Shown here: one piece after another, positions 15,575 to 24,541 of the stretch
How the letters are laid out: every line of letters starts with the position of its first letter
Position numbering within the stretch: position 1 is the stretch's first letter
Origin: Polynucleobacter antarcticus
GTDB taxonomy: Bacteria; Pseudomonadota; Gammaproteobacteria; Burkholderiales; Burkholderiaceae
Reading direction: 5' to 3'
Assembly (NCBI RefSeq): GCF_013307245.1
Contig: NZ_CP028941.1
Coordinates: forward strand, 1,364,001-1,428,000
DNA length: 64,000 nucleotides
Program-made: the position numbers and the translations under genes
Notes under the pieces: generated by a model
Told to the model about the DNA's origin: nothing
Seen by the model: only the letters and a program-made list of their open reading frames with translations
Database searches by the model: none

Positions 15575-16469
15575 GAGTACATATATGACAGGTCTTACAT
15601 TTGAACTTCTTTGCATGCAACTACTTACGGGAATTGCCCTTGGTAGTATTTATGCTCTCTTAGCATTGGGTTTATGCCTTATTTTTGGCATGCTGAATGT
15701 AGTGAACTTTGCTCATGGCGCCTTTTTCATGGTGGGCGCTTTTATGGGCATTTATTTTTTAGGCATCACTGGTAACTTTTGGTTCAGCTTAGTACTAACG
15801 CCTATCGTCACCGGATGTCTTGGTTTGGTAACTGAGCGATTTTTAGTTCGGCCACTCTATGGTCGCGGAATAGACTACCCCCTATTACTGACCTTTGGCC
15901 TATCTTATGTACTGATAGAGGCAATGCGTGTTCTATTTGGTATCGAAGGACTTCCCTCTGTTACGCCTGATGGATTAAAGGGCACAATGAATGTTGGTAT
16001 CGGCTACTTTCCTAAATACCGCCTCTTCTTAATCGCTGCTACTGCGGTCATTATTTTAGGAGTTTGGTTTTTTATTCAAAAAACACGTTACGGCCTCATT
16101 ATTAAAGCAGGGGCTGCCGATCAAGAGATCGTCAAAGTTCTCGGTGTAGATATTGCCAAAGTTTGGCTTTTGGTATTTGGTCTAGGTTGTGCGATTGCAG
16201 GCCTCTCTGGTGTTTTAGCTTCACCGACTCGCTCTGTGAACCCGGAGATGGGAATTCCGATTCTGGCTGAATCTTTTGTGGTTACTGTAGTTGGTGGTAT
16301 GGGCTCGCCTGTAGGCGCAGTAATTGCGGGTCTGTTAGTTGGAGTCGTTTACAGCATGACTTCCTTATTTTTTCCTGATCTTGCTGAGCTATCTATTTTT
16401 ATTCTGATGGCCGTAGTACTTCTCATTCGGCCACAAGGTTTATTTGGCAAAGCGGGGGCAATGGGTTAA
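15573..16469 (+). CDS. ABC transporter permease, LivH type
   Basis: A 298-residue inner-membrane permease of the branched-chain amino acid family with about eight hydrophobic segments. Hallmarks: LLTGIALGSIYALLALGLCLIFG near the N-terminus, NFAHGAFFMVGAF, and the C-terminal VVTVVGGMGSPVGAVIAG coupling region. TTG 15573 is favoured as start because AAGGG lies at a nine-base spacing; ATG 15585 has no ribosome site of its own. The start overlaps the U tract of the preceding hairpin. Works with the LivM, LivG and LivF homologues downstream. Confidence 0.9.
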   Translation: MSTYMTGLTFELLCMQLLTGIALGSIYALLALGLCLIFGMLNVVNFAHGAFFMVGAFMGIYFLGITGNFWFSLVLTPIVTGCLGLVTERFLVRPLYGRGIDYPLLLTFGLSYVLIEAMRVLFGIEGLPSVTPDGLKGTMNVGIGYFPKYRLFLIAATAVIILGVWFFIQKTRYGLIIKAGAADQEIVKVLGVDIAKVWLLVFGLGCAIAGLSGVLASPTRSVNPEMGIPILAESFVVTVVGGMGSPVGAVIAGLLVGVVYSMTSLFFPDLAELSIFILMAVVLLIRPQGLFGKAGAMG

Positions 16470-16476
16470 GTCCCTC

Positions 16477-17445
16477 ATGTATATGAACTCATTTTTTCAA
16501 ATGGTTGCACGCCATCGCGTGTTAGCCAGCACCCTCTTCTTGATGATTTTTCCTTTCATCATGCCGTATGAAGCACTGGCTATTAATATTCTTGTCTTTG
16601 GCCTATTCGCCATGGGATTTAATCTCTTATTCGGCTACATGGGCTTGCTCTCCTTTGGGCATGCTGCCTTCTTAGGTATTGGCAGTTACCTCACTGGCAT
16701 TAGCATCGTCCATTACTCGCTGCCATGGGGCACTGCAATTCTCGTGGGCGTGATTGGTGCAGCCATAGGCGGATTGATTGTAGGATTCTTGGCGATTCGT
16801 ACTCGTGGTATTTACTTTTCTATGGTCACTTTAGCTCTCGGTCAAATTGTGTTTTATATTTTTTATAAAGCAGAAAGTTTGACGGGTGGTGAAAATGGCT
16901 TAAGAGGTGTTCGGGTGGACTCTTTTAATATTTTTGGAATTCCTGTAGATTTTCTTAATCCACTAGTGAAGTACTACATCATTCTTTTCTTTGTTGTCAT
17001 CGCGATTTGGTTCATTTCTCGCATTCTCAGCTCACCCTTAGGCGCAGTGATGGAAGCTATTCGAGAAAATGAAAAGCGTGCCGCTGCATGTGGATTTGAT
17101 GTTGCCCGTACCAAGCTATTAGTCTTTGTTTTATCTGCCGCTATCTGCGGGCTAGCTGGATCCTTGCGCGCCCTACACTTATCTATCGTTCCTATTGACT
17201 CTTTGCACTACCTACAATCAGGTCAGGCTGTAATAATGAGTATCTTAGGGGGCATGGGCACCTTCTTCGGTCCATTTATTGGTGCTGCCGTGATGCTCTA
17301 CCTTGAAGATATCGTAACGACCTTTACTCGCCATTGGATGGCAGTCATTGGCCTTGTCTTTATGTTCTTTGTACTGTTCTTCCCAAAAGGCATCTGGGGC
17401 ACTATTTTAGATAGGCTCTATGTGAAGCAGGATACAAAAAAATGA
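16477..17445 (+). CDS. ABC transporter permease, LivM type
   Basis: The second permease of the importer, about 322 residues from ATG 16477 (an upstream TTG would overlap the LivH-type gene). About nine hydrophobic segments; hallmarks are NILVFGLFAMGFNLLFGYMGLLSFGHAAFLGIG and GGMGTFFGPFIGAAVM. It lies seven bases after the LivH-type gene and its stop overlaps the ATPase gene in an ATGA arrangement. Confidence 0.9.
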   Translation: MYMNSFFQMVARHRVLASTLFLMIFPFIMPYEALAINILVFGLFAMGFNLLFGYMGLLSFGHAAFLGIGSYLTGISIVHYSLPWGTAILVGVIGAAIGGLIVGFLAIRTRGIYFSMVTLALGQIVFYIFYKAESLTGGENGLRGVRVDSFNIFGIPVDFLNPLVKYYIILFFVVIAIWFISRILSSPLGAVMEAIRENEKRAAACGFDVARTKLLVFVLSAAICGLAGSLRALHLSIVPIDSLHYLQSGQAVIMSILGGMGTFFGPFIGAAVMLYLEDIVTTFTRHWMAVIGLVFMFFVLFFPKGIWGTILDRLYVKQDTKK

Positions 17446-18197
17446 CTAGTCCAAACCAGATTCCAATCTTAGAGGCTCGTAATGTCAGCAAGAGCTTTGG
17501 GAAATTCAAAGCCTTACAAAATGTATCAACTCACTTTATGCCAGGAACTTTGACTGCCATCATTGGACCTAATGGTGCTGGGAAAAGTACTTTCTTTAAT
17601 GTCTTAAGTGGGGCATTTCCACCTACCAGTGGTCAAATTCTATTTAATGGTAAAGATATTACTGGCATGCAACAACACGAATTTGCACGTATCGGTATTT
17701 CAAAGAGCTTTCAAATCACCAATGTTTTTAAGCAATTAACAGTCCATGAAAATGTCAGAGTAGCGGCGCAAATGGAAACAGCGCGTTACGACTTCTTGCG
17801 CAATGCCCAGAGTTACTCAAAACCGATTGAGATAGCAGATCAATTACTACGTCGCGTTAATCTAGAACATCTTCGCAATAAGATAACCGGTGATTTAGCA
17901 CATGGTCAGCAACGCGCCCTAGAAATTGCCATGGCTTTAGCTTGCGATCCGAGTCTCTTATTGCTAGATGAGCCTACCGCAGGAATGTCTCCAGAAGAAA
18001 CACTTGTCATGATGGATTTGATTCGCACACTAGCGAGCGAAAGAACTGTTATTTTGGTTGAACACAAGATGAAACTCATCATGAATTTGTGCAAACGAAT
18101 TATTGTTCTTCACCATGGTGAATTTCTGGCTGAAGGATCTCCAGATGAAATTCAAAATAATGCAGAGGTACGACGTGTGTACCTTGGTCAAGGTTAA
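17442..18197 (+). CDS. ABC transporter ATP-binding protein, LivG type
   Basis: A 251-residue ATPase. Walker A is GPNGAGKST (about residues 42-50), the ABC signature is the LivG-style LAHGQQRALEIAMAL, Walker B is LLLLDEPTAGM, and the H-loop is VEHKM. It energises the adjacent permeases. The ATG overlaps the LivM-type stop by four bases. The signature is AHGQQ rather than LSGGQ, which is normal for LivG. Confidence 0.92.
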   Translation: MTSPNQIPILEARNVSKSFGKFKALQNVSTHFMPGTLTAIIGPNGAGKSTFFNVLSGAFPPTSGQILFNGKDITGMQQHEFARIGISKSFQITNVFKQLTVHENVRVAAQMETARYDFLRNAQSYSKPIEIADQLLRRVNLEHLRNKITGDLAHGQQRALEIAMALACDPSLLLLDEPTAGMSPEETLVMMDLIRTLASERTVILVEHKMKLIMNLCKRIIVLHHGEFLAEGSPDEIQNNAEVRRVYLGQG

Positions 18198-18210
18198 AGA
18201 AAGCTTGGAT

Positions 18211-18915
18211 ATGTTGCGCGTAGAAAATTTAAATGCTTGGTATGACCGAAGTCATGTTCTTCAAGGTATTTCGTTAGAGGTCAAAAAAGGCGAGATTGTG
18301 ACCTTGATGGGTAGAAATGGTGCTGGCAAAACAACTACTCTACGATCTCTGATGGGCTTACTTCCTAAGAAGGAAGGGAAGGCTTTTATTGATGGTGTAT
18401 CTTTCCTTAATTTAGCCTCACATGAACGATATCATCTTGGTTTAGCTTATGTTCCTGAAGATCGTCGAATTGTCCCCGGGCTGACCGTCAAAGAAAATTT
18501 AGAATTAGGTGTGATCGCCCAAAAGAGTCGGGGTGATATGGGCGTCATGGTCGATGAAATTGCTGAAACATTTCCGCGTCTTAAAGAAAGATTACAGCAG
18601 GATGGGGCATCTTTGTCGGGTGGAGAGCAGCAAATGTTGGCGATTGCTAGGGCATTAATTGCCAAGCCCAAGGTCATTCTCCTGGATGAGCCCTCAGAGG
18701 GAATCATGCCCGTATTAGTGGATGAAATGTTCGAGTTATTTGCGAAACTGAAGGATGATGGAATCACCATCCTCTTAGTTGAACAAAATGTGCAGCAAGC
18801 ACTCAAAATATCTGACCGAGCCTATATATTGGATCAAGGTGAGATCGTATTCGAAGATACTGCTCAGAATCTATTAAGTAACGATGAGATCCAGCAAAAG
18901 TATTGCGCCGTCTAA
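18211..18915 (+). CDS. ABC transporter ATP-binding protein, LivF type
   Basis: A 234-residue ATPase from ATG 18211 (MLRVENLNAWYD), the usual LivF start; a longer frame reaches back into the LivG-type gene but adds unrelated residues. Walker A is GRNGAGKTT, signature LSGGEQQML, Walker B VILLDEPSEG, H-loop VEQNV. It is the last gene of the importer and ends seven bases before a convergent gene. Confidence 0.92.
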   Translation: MLRVENLNAWYDRSHVLQGISLEVKKGEIVTLMGRNGAGKTTTLRSLMGLLPKKEGKAFIDGVSFLNLASHERYHLGLAYVPEDRRIVPGLTVKENLELGVIAQKSRGDMGVMVDEIAETFPRLKERLQQDGASLSGGEQQMLAIARALIAKPKVILLDEPSEGIMPVLVDEMFELFAKLKDDGITILLVEQNVQQALKISDRAYILDQGEIVFEDTAQNLLSNDEIQQKYCAV

Positions 18916-18922
18916 TTAGTGC

Positions 18923-19426
18923 TCAAGAAATTTGTAGCCAATGGCCTAATTGATGCCAAAAAGAACTGGGTATGAGCGTTAAAAGCCACGTCATAGTGAG
19001 GTAGCGAAGAAACTTACCTACAGCCATGTAGCCTAGGCAAGGCAGCCAAGGCAGTCTGAGCCATCCCGCTGCAAAGCATAGGGGGTCGCCAAAACCAGGG
19101 AGCCAAGAAAGTAATAGCATCTTCGGCCCTCGTGCCTCTAGCCAACGCTGCATGCGTCCATTAGTTGGCCCCTTCAGTGCTTCAAAGCCATTGCGCCCGA
19201 GTAAGCCTAGCCACCAATCCAACATACCACCTAGTGTATTTCCTACGGTTGCCACAAAAATAGCTATCCAAAAAAAATTGGGGTTAATAGTGATGTAGCC
19301 AAACAGTATGGGCTCTGATCCTAGTGGTAGTAAGGTGGCGGAAATAAAAGCGCTAATGAAGATAGCGGGTAAGCCAATCGATGGCATGCCTAAAAACTCA
19401 AATAGCTGACTAAACAATTGCTCCAT
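18923..19426 (-). CDS. YqaA/DedA-related membrane protein
   Basis: A 167-residue inner-membrane protein of the SNARE-associated/DedA-like group, closest in length and pattern to YqaA. Features: FISAFISATLLPLGSEPILFGY near the N-terminus, GNTLGGMLDWWLG, and LLSWLPGFGDPLCFAAGWLR in the middle. Small DedA-like proteins are linked to membrane-lipid or proton-dependent transport, but YqaA itself has no firm role. Convergent with the importer operon and preceded by a 175-base gap. Confidence 0.75.
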   Translation of the reverse strand: MEQLFSQLFEFLGMPSIGLPAIFISAFISATLLPLGSEPILFGYITINPNFFWIAIFVATVGNTLGGMLDWWLGLLGRNGFEALKGPTNGRMQRWLEARGPKMLLLSWLPGFGDPLCFAAGWLRLPWLPCLGYMAVGKFLRYLTMTWLLTLIPSSFWHQLGHWLQIS

Positions 19427-19649
19427 TAAATCAAGCCTAGAGGTTGGTATTGGGCGGCGAACATCATCATGCCTTCAGCATTTCTTTTGTAACGAGATTG
19501 CAAAGGGGGATGAAGGCTTTGATTTAAGTGAATTTGCATGGAGATAGCTATTTTCTCCTGCTTTTGGAAAATCTACTGAAATCTCTAATCTTGCTTAAAA
19601 TATGAATATAACTTTCTCATTAAACCCTGTCTGCCTGAGCTCAAAATCT
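19427..19649. other. intergenic gap, divergent promoters expected
   Basis: About 220 bases between the leftward YqaA-like gene and the rightward acyl-CoA dehydrogenase. Promoters for both must lie here. A short GGAGA/TCTCC inverted repeat is visible near 19540-19558. No gene, RNA or convincing -35/-10 pair could be identified. Confidence 0.3.
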
Positions 19650-20819
19650 ATGAACCACCCTATTCCCAAACCAGATCAATACCAAGAAATGCGTGAGGCG
19701 TTACGTGACCTCTGCGGCAGCTTCGATTCTGCCTATTGGCAAAAAGTAGACCATGAGCGCGCCTATCCAGAAGCTTTTGTGGATGCTATGGCAAAAGCGG
19801 GTTGGTTGGCAGCGTTGATCCCTGAAGAATATGGTGGCTCAGGCTTAGGTCTAGCAGAAGCTTCCGTCATCATGGAAGAAATTAACTTTGCCGGTGGCAA
19901 CGCTGGATCCTGCCATGGTCAGATGTACAACATGGGCACACTGTTACGCCATGGGTCTGATGTACAAAAGAAACTCTACCTGCCTCAGATTGCTACAGGC
20001 GCATTACGCCTTCAATCCATGGCGGTGACAGAGCCCAGTACAGGTACTGACACTACCAAACTCAAAACTACGGCAGTGAAAAAAGGTGACAAATATGTAG
20101 TCAATGGGCAGAAGGTATGGATCTCACGTATTCAGCATTCTGATTTGATGATTCTATTGGCACGTACTACTCCCCTATCTGAGGTCAAGAAAAAATCAGA
20201 AGGAATGTCTATTTTTATCGTGAATCTAAAAGATGCGCTGGGCAAGGGTATGAGCATCCAACCTATTGCAAATATGGTGAATCACGAAACCAACGAAGTC
20301 TTTTTTGATAATCTAGAAATTCCAGCAGAAAATTTAATTGGTGAAGAAGGTCAAGGCTTTAAATATATTCTGGATGGCCTGAATGCAGAACGCACACTGA
20401 TTGCCGCTGAGTGCATTGGTGATGCTTATTGGTTTGTAGACAAGGCGCGGCGTTATGCGAATGAACGCGTGGTTTTTGATCGACCCATTGGTAAGAACCA
20501 AGGGATTCAGTTTCCGATTGCGGATTGCTATATTGAAACCGAAGCGGCCAACCTCATGCGTTTTAAAGCCTGTGAATTATTTGACCATCAGCAGCCTTGT
20601 GGCGCTGAATCCAATATGGCTAAGTATTTGGCAGCGAAGGCATCATGGGAGGCAGCGAATGTTTGCCTGCAAACCCACGGTGGCTTTGGTTTTGCTAACG
20701 AATACGATGTAGAGCGTAAGTTTCGAGAAACCCGTCTTTATCAAGTCGCACCTATCTCTACCAACTTAATCTATTCATATATGGCTGAGCATGTGCTTGG
20801 TCTACCGCGGTCTTTTTAG
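19650..20819 (+). CDS. acyl-CoA dehydrogenase
   Basis: An FAD acyl-CoA dehydrogenase of 389 residues from ATG 19650; ATG 19602 would add 16 atypical residues. Hallmarks: GWLAALIPEEYGGSGLGLAEASVIMEE, MAVTEPSTGTDTTKLKTTA, GFKYILDGLNAERTLIAAECIG, and the C-terminal LQTHGGFGFANEYDVERKFRETRL. It oxidises an acyl-CoA to the enoyl-CoA and passes electrons to ETF. The following CoA transferase gene suggests that the two act on the same organic acid. The chain-length or branch specificity cannot be read from the sequence. Confidence 0.9.
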   Translation: MNHPIPKPDQYQEMREALRDLCGSFDSAYWQKVDHERAYPEAFVDAMAKAGWLAALIPEEYGGSGLGLAEASVIMEEINFAGGNAGSCHGQMYNMGTLLRHGSDVQKKLYLPQIATGALRLQSMAVTEPSTGTDTTKLKTTAVKKGDKYVVNGQKVWISRIQHSDLMILLARTTPLSEVKKKSEGMSIFIVNLKDALGKGMSIQPIANMVNHETNEVFFDNLEIPAENLIGEEGQGFKYILDGLNAERTLIAAECIGDAYWFVDKARRYANERVVFDRPIGKNQGIQFPIADCYIETEAANLMRFKACELFDHQQPCGAESNMAKYLAAKASWEAANVCLQTHGGFGFANEYDVERKFRETRLYQVAPISTNLIYSYMAEHVLGLPRSF

Positions 20820-20849
20820 TTTCTTGACTCTGGATAATGAAATAAATAC

Positions 20850-22034
20850 ATGAGTATTCGTCCTTTAGATGGCATTACTGTTGTTTCTCTAGAGCATGCC
20901 ATTGCAGCTCCTTTTTGCACCCGCCAACTGGCAGATTTAGGAGCCAGAGTGATTAAGGTGGAGCGTCCGGGGGCTGGTGACTTTGCCCGTGCTTATGATG
21001 AGCGCGTCAATGGCATGTCTTCACACTTCACTTGGGTCAATCGCTCTAAGGAAAGCATCACGCTTGATCTCAAACAAGCGGGGGCACTAGAGGCCTTAAA
21101 GACACTGCTTAAAACAGCTGATGTGCTTGTGCAGAACTTAGCGCCCGGTGCTGCTGCCCGCATGGGGCTCACTGCCGAGCTGCTGCACAAAACTAACCCC
21201 ATGCTCATTCTGTGCGACATCTCTGGGTATGGCAACAATGGTCCTTATCGTGACAAAAAGGCCTATGATTTATTAATTCAAAGTGAGGCTGGATTTTTAT
21301 CTGTGACAGGTACGGAAGAAACGCCTAGTAAGGCAGGTAATTCAATTGCAGATATTGCAGCGGGTATGTATGCCTATACCAATATCTTGGCAGCCCTTCT
21401 ACAAAGAGGTAAAACAGGTAAAGGCTCGACCATTGATGTTTCTATGCTCGAGTCCCTCGGCGAATGGATGAGCTACCCACTCTACTATGCATACGATGGC
21501 GCAAGCCCGCCCCCTCGCAATGGAGCATCGCACGCAACGATCTATCCTTACGGACCATTTAAAACAGGCGATGGTGGCACAGTGATGCTTGGCTTACAAA
21601 ATGATCGTGAGTGGGCCTTATTTTGTGAAGTGGTCTTGGAAAACCCGTCCTTAGCACAAGATGAACGCTTTGATAAAAACTTCAAGCGCAATGAAAAACG
21701 AGAAGCGCTACTGACTATCATTGATGACTGTTTCAGCAAACTCAGTACTGAGCAAGTGATTGCTAAATTAGATCAAGCCCAAATTGCCAATGCACGTCTC
21801 AATGATATGAGCGGCCTATGGAAGCATGAGCAGCTTAAAGCAAGGAACCGCTGGGTACAAGTAGGATCACCAGCCGGGCCGATTCCAGCTATGCTGCCAC
21901 CTGGGATGAATGATAGCTTTGACTATCGTATGGATGAGATTCCAGCGGTAGGTCAGCATACTGATAATATTTTGACTGAGATCGGTCTCTCAGTAACCGA
22001 AATCCAAGCGATGCGTGCCCAAGGGGCTATTTAA
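20850..22034 (+). CDS. class III CoA transferase (CaiB/BaiF family)
   Basis: A 394-residue family III CoA transferase. Hallmarks: RPLDGITVVSLEHAIAAPFCTRQLADLGARVIKVERPGAGDFAR at the N-terminus, the KSITLDLK-type motif (KESITLDLK), the catalytic aspartate in AYDLLIQSEAGFLSVTG, and WMSYPLYYA. It moves CoA between two carboxylic acids without ATP. Placed 30 bases after the acyl-CoA dehydrogenase gene in a two-gene operon; the acid is unknown. Confidence 0.9.
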   Translation: MSIRPLDGITVVSLEHAIAAPFCTRQLADLGARVIKVERPGAGDFARAYDERVNGMSSHFTWVNRSKESITLDLKQAGALEALKTLLKTADVLVQNLAPGAAARMGLTAELLHKTNPMLILCDISGYGNNGPYRDKKAYDLLIQSEAGFLSVTGTEETPSKAGNSIADIAAGMYAYTNILAALLQRGKTGKGSTIDVSMLESLGEWMSYPLYYAYDGASPPPRNGASHATIYPYGPFKTGDGGTVMLGLQNDREWALFCEVVLENPSLAQDERFDKNFKRNEKREALLTIIDDCFSKLSTEQVIAKLDQAQIANARLNDMSGLWKHEQLKARNRWVQVGSPAGPIPAMLPPGMNDSFDYRMDEIPAVGQHTDNILTEIGLSVTEIQAMRAQGAI

Positions 22035-22037
22035 GAG

Positions 22038-22059
22038 ATCCCTTTAAAGTAAAGGGGAT
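22038..22059. terminator. candidate convergent terminator hairpin
   Basis: ATCCCTTTA (22038-22046) pairs with TAAAGGGGAT (22050-22059), one bulged G, between the convergent CoA transferase and cardiolipin synthase genes and overlapping the last codons of the latter. No U tract follows, so confidence is modest. Confidence 0.4.
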
Positions 22060-23519
22060 GTTAGATGCGCTGCGTTCTCTAGTAACACACGCCAACGCAC
22101 CCTTCTACTCCAAGTTACTGGGTTCACTCGGTCTGATTGGGCTAAATAGGAGTCAAGCAGTTTTTGGAGTGTGGCACAGAACATTTCATTATAAATAATG
22201 AGACTAATCTCAAAATTGAGTCGCAAACTCCGCTGATCAAAATTGACCGAGCCAAAAATAGCAATACGCTTATCAATTAATAGGCTCTTGGTGTGCAGCA
22301 GCCCACCATGAAATTCTGCAATATGAACACCAGCATCCATTAAGTCGGCATAGAGACTTCGACTACTCCAAGCCACAAGAGTGGAATCATTGAGCTTAGG
22401 CACAATGAGTGTTACCTGAACACCGCGTCCTGCAGCCGCCATTAAGGCTTGCATCAAACCATCATCAGGGCCAAAGTAAGGCGTAGTAATAGTGAGCTCT
22501 TCACGCGCATCCATAATGGCAGACAGCAGTACTTGATACAAGATATCGTCGCGATAGACTGGGCCAGAGGAAAACTCTTGCGCCAATACGGATCCTTCAG
22601 TTGGGCTCGGTGCTGGAGCGACATCCTTAAAATGAGAAATCTTAGGGTTATCTACACTCCAGTCAAAAGCAAAGGTCAACTCAAACTGTGAGGCTACTGG
22701 GCCTTCTATTTTGACCATGGCATCAACCCATTCGCCTACCCCTGAATCTTGCTTAAAAGTACGTGGGTCGACTAAGTTCATGCTCCCGGTCCAGACGATC
22801 GTGTTATCGATTACGAAGATCTTGCGATGGAGCCTCAGGTCAGCGCGACGAAACTGAAAACGTCCAATCTCAATAGGCAATGCTTCGGTTACCTGTATGC
22901 CGGCACTTTTAAAGCGTGCAGGCCAGCTTGACTTAAACCAATCTTTACTTCCTAAAGAATCTAACAATACTTTGCAAATAACACCGCGTTGAGATGCCGC
23001 AATCATGGCCTCGCCAACTCGATCTGCGTCACCCCCTAAAGCCCAGATATAAAACTCTAGGTGCAATGTTTTTTTAGCGCGATTAATCTCATCAATAAAA
23101 TCTTGCAAAATTTCTAAGGAATTGGTGAATAACTCAATCTTGTTACCAGCGATTGCAGGAGAGCCATTTTTTGCCTCTGCCAATAAACTCAGTGCACGCC
23201 CTTCGATTGGTAGCTGATCCTTATCTACTAGATAGCGCTTGCGCATTAACTCAGTGATCGCTGCGTACTCTTTATCCATGCGAATAATTTTTCGCGTGAG
23301 CTTGCGGCCTACAGGGCGCTCACCTATTAAGACATACAAACAAATGCCTACTATAGGAAATAAAATCACAATCAAAAACCAAGCTATCGCAACACCTACT
23401 GGCCTTCTCACGGAAATCAAGCGGAAACCAAAAAGAATCACGATGATGATATGCAGGATGGGTGCCCAAATTAGGGAAAACCCAAAAAAAGATCCCAATA
23501 GGATATTCAATAAATTCAT
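22044..23519 (-). CDS. cls: cardiolipin synthase-like phospholipase D family protein
   Basis: A 491-residue protein with two N-terminal hydrophobic segments (about residues 1-25 and 40-65) and two phospholipase D HKD motifs: LHRKIFVIDNTIVWTGSMN (about residue 245) and LHTKSLLIDKRIAIFGSVN (about residue 405). This is the bacterial cardiolipin synthase layout, transferring a phosphatidyl group between phosphatidylglycerols. Its ATG overlaps the stop of the preceding EEP-family gene (ATGA), so the two are coupled. Confidence 0.88.
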   Translation of the reverse strand: MNLLNILLGSFFGFSLIWAPILHIIIVILFGFRLISVRRPVGVAIAWFLIVILFPIVGICLYVLIGERPVGRKLTRKIIRMDKEYAAITELMRKRYLVDKDQLPIEGRALSLLAEAKNGSPAIAGNKIELFTNSLEILQDFIDEINRAKKTLHLEFYIWALGGDADRVGEAMIAASQRGVICKVLLDSLGSKDWFKSSWPARFKSAGIQVTEALPIEIGRFQFRRADLRLHRKIFVIDNTIVWTGSMNLVDPRTFKQDSGVGEWVDAMVKIEGPVASQFELTFAFDWSVDNPKISHFKDVAPAPSPTEGSVLAQEFSSGPVYRDDILYQVLLSAIMDAREELTITTPYFGPDDGLMQALMAAAGRGVQVTLIVPKLNDSTLVAWSSRSLYADLMDAGVHIAEFHGGLLHTKSLLIDKRIAIFGSVNFDQRSLRLNFEISLIIYNEMFCATLQKLLDSYLAQSDRVNPVTWSRRVRWRVLLENAAHLTSPLL

Positions 23520-24268
23520 AGAATCTCAAGCTCCGCAGTAATACCCAAATGATCTGACAACTTTAACCATTCATGCAAAATTTCTGCTGAATGAATTTTT
23601 AAACCCCGCACATAAATCCGATCCATTGCTAGTAGCGGCTTCATACTCGGAAATGTTTTTGCTGGCGCTCCCGTTAGGGACTCAAAAACCTCATTAAACC
23701 CAGCAGCTTGCATCGGGGCACTCATGCGATTACGCCAATCATTAAAGTCACCTGCCACGATGGTGGGCCCGCCTTCAGCCAGATCATCAATGTAACGAAT
23801 GATCTGCTCTAGTTGGCGCTCTCGCCCACGCTCGAATAATGCCAGGTGTACGCAAAAACAATGAATCGATTTCGCTACGCCCTCTAACTGAGTCACACTA
23901 TGCAGTAAACCGCGTTTCTCAAATCGGTAGGCGGAAATATCGTAGTTCTCGCCCTTATGTAAGGGCCTCCTAGAAAGAATAGCATTGCCGTGGTGGCCAT
24001 CAAGATATTCCATATTTTTACCGTAATGCCAATCATGCCAATAATCTTCAGATAAAAACTGGGTCAACTCTGTCATTGGCCACTGATGAAAGCGCTTGAT
24101 ACGACCTCGATGTTCTTGCTGAAGCTCTTGCAGAAAAAGTAGATCCGGATGATGCGCCCTCATCTTTTGACGCAATTCATGAATCGTCGATTTTCTATGG
24201 AGGGGTGATACGCCTTTATGCATATTAATCGTCATGACACTAAATCGACCTAGCGTGTTTTGCGTCAT
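23516..24268 (-). CDS. endonuclease/exonuclease/phosphatase (EEP) family protein
   Basis: A 250-residue EEP-fold hydrolase. Family signatures: VMTINMHKGVSP near the N-terminus, LLFLQELQQEH (metal-binding Glu), IVAGDFNDWRNR and the C-terminal KLSDHLGITAELEI with the catalytic Asp-His. Substrates of the fold include nucleic acids, phospholipids and inositol phosphates. Coupling to a cardiolipin synthase gene leaves a lipid-related role possible. It starts six bases before a Bfd-like gene ends. Confidence 0.8.
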   Translation of the reverse strand: MTQNTLGRFSVMTINMHKGVSPLHRKSTIHELRQKMRAHHPDLLFLQELQQEHRGRIKRFHQWPMTELTQFLSEDYWHDWHYGKNMEYLDGHHGNAILSRRPLHKGENYDISAYRFEKRGLLHSVTQLEGVAKSIHCFCVHLALFERGRERQLEQIIRYIDDLAEGGPTIVAGDFNDWRNRMSAPMQAAGFNEVFESLTGAPAKTFPSMKPLLAMDRIYVRGLKIHSAEILHEWLKLSDHLGITAELEIL

Positions 24269-24274
24269 GGTGCT

Positions 24275-24475
24275 TTACCTCTCGCCTTCTAGCTGCTGCC
24301 TACGGACACGCGCAAAATAGATTTCGCTTTCCACTAACTCTTGGCATTGCATACATTTATTGCAAATTGCGGCCTGCTCACGTAATTCCTCAATCGACCC
24401 AATGGGATGACTGTCTAGGTATTCGCGAAGATCAATATCCAGGACCTCATTACAGAGGCAAATGACTTCAGCCAT
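24275..24475 (-). CDS. Bfd-like [2Fe-2S] protein
   Basis: A 66-residue BFD-like domain. Cys6 and Cys8 (CLC) and the pair or triplet Cys38, Cys41, Cys44 (CNKCMQC) match the CxC...CxxC cluster pattern of bacterioferritin-associated ferredoxin, with one extra cysteine. Bfd releases iron from bacterioferritin, but no bacterioferritin gene is in this window, so the partner is unknown. First gene of the leftward Bfd-EEP-cls group. Confidence 0.75.
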   Translation of the reverse strand: MAEVICLCNEVLDIDLREYLDSHPIGSIEELREQAAICNKCMQCQELVESEIYFARVRRQQLEGER

Positions 24476-24541
24476 GGGTTAAAAAAGGAGTAATAAGCTG
24501 CATTTGCTCTATTTTGCCACCCCCTTGCTAAAATCAAGCCC

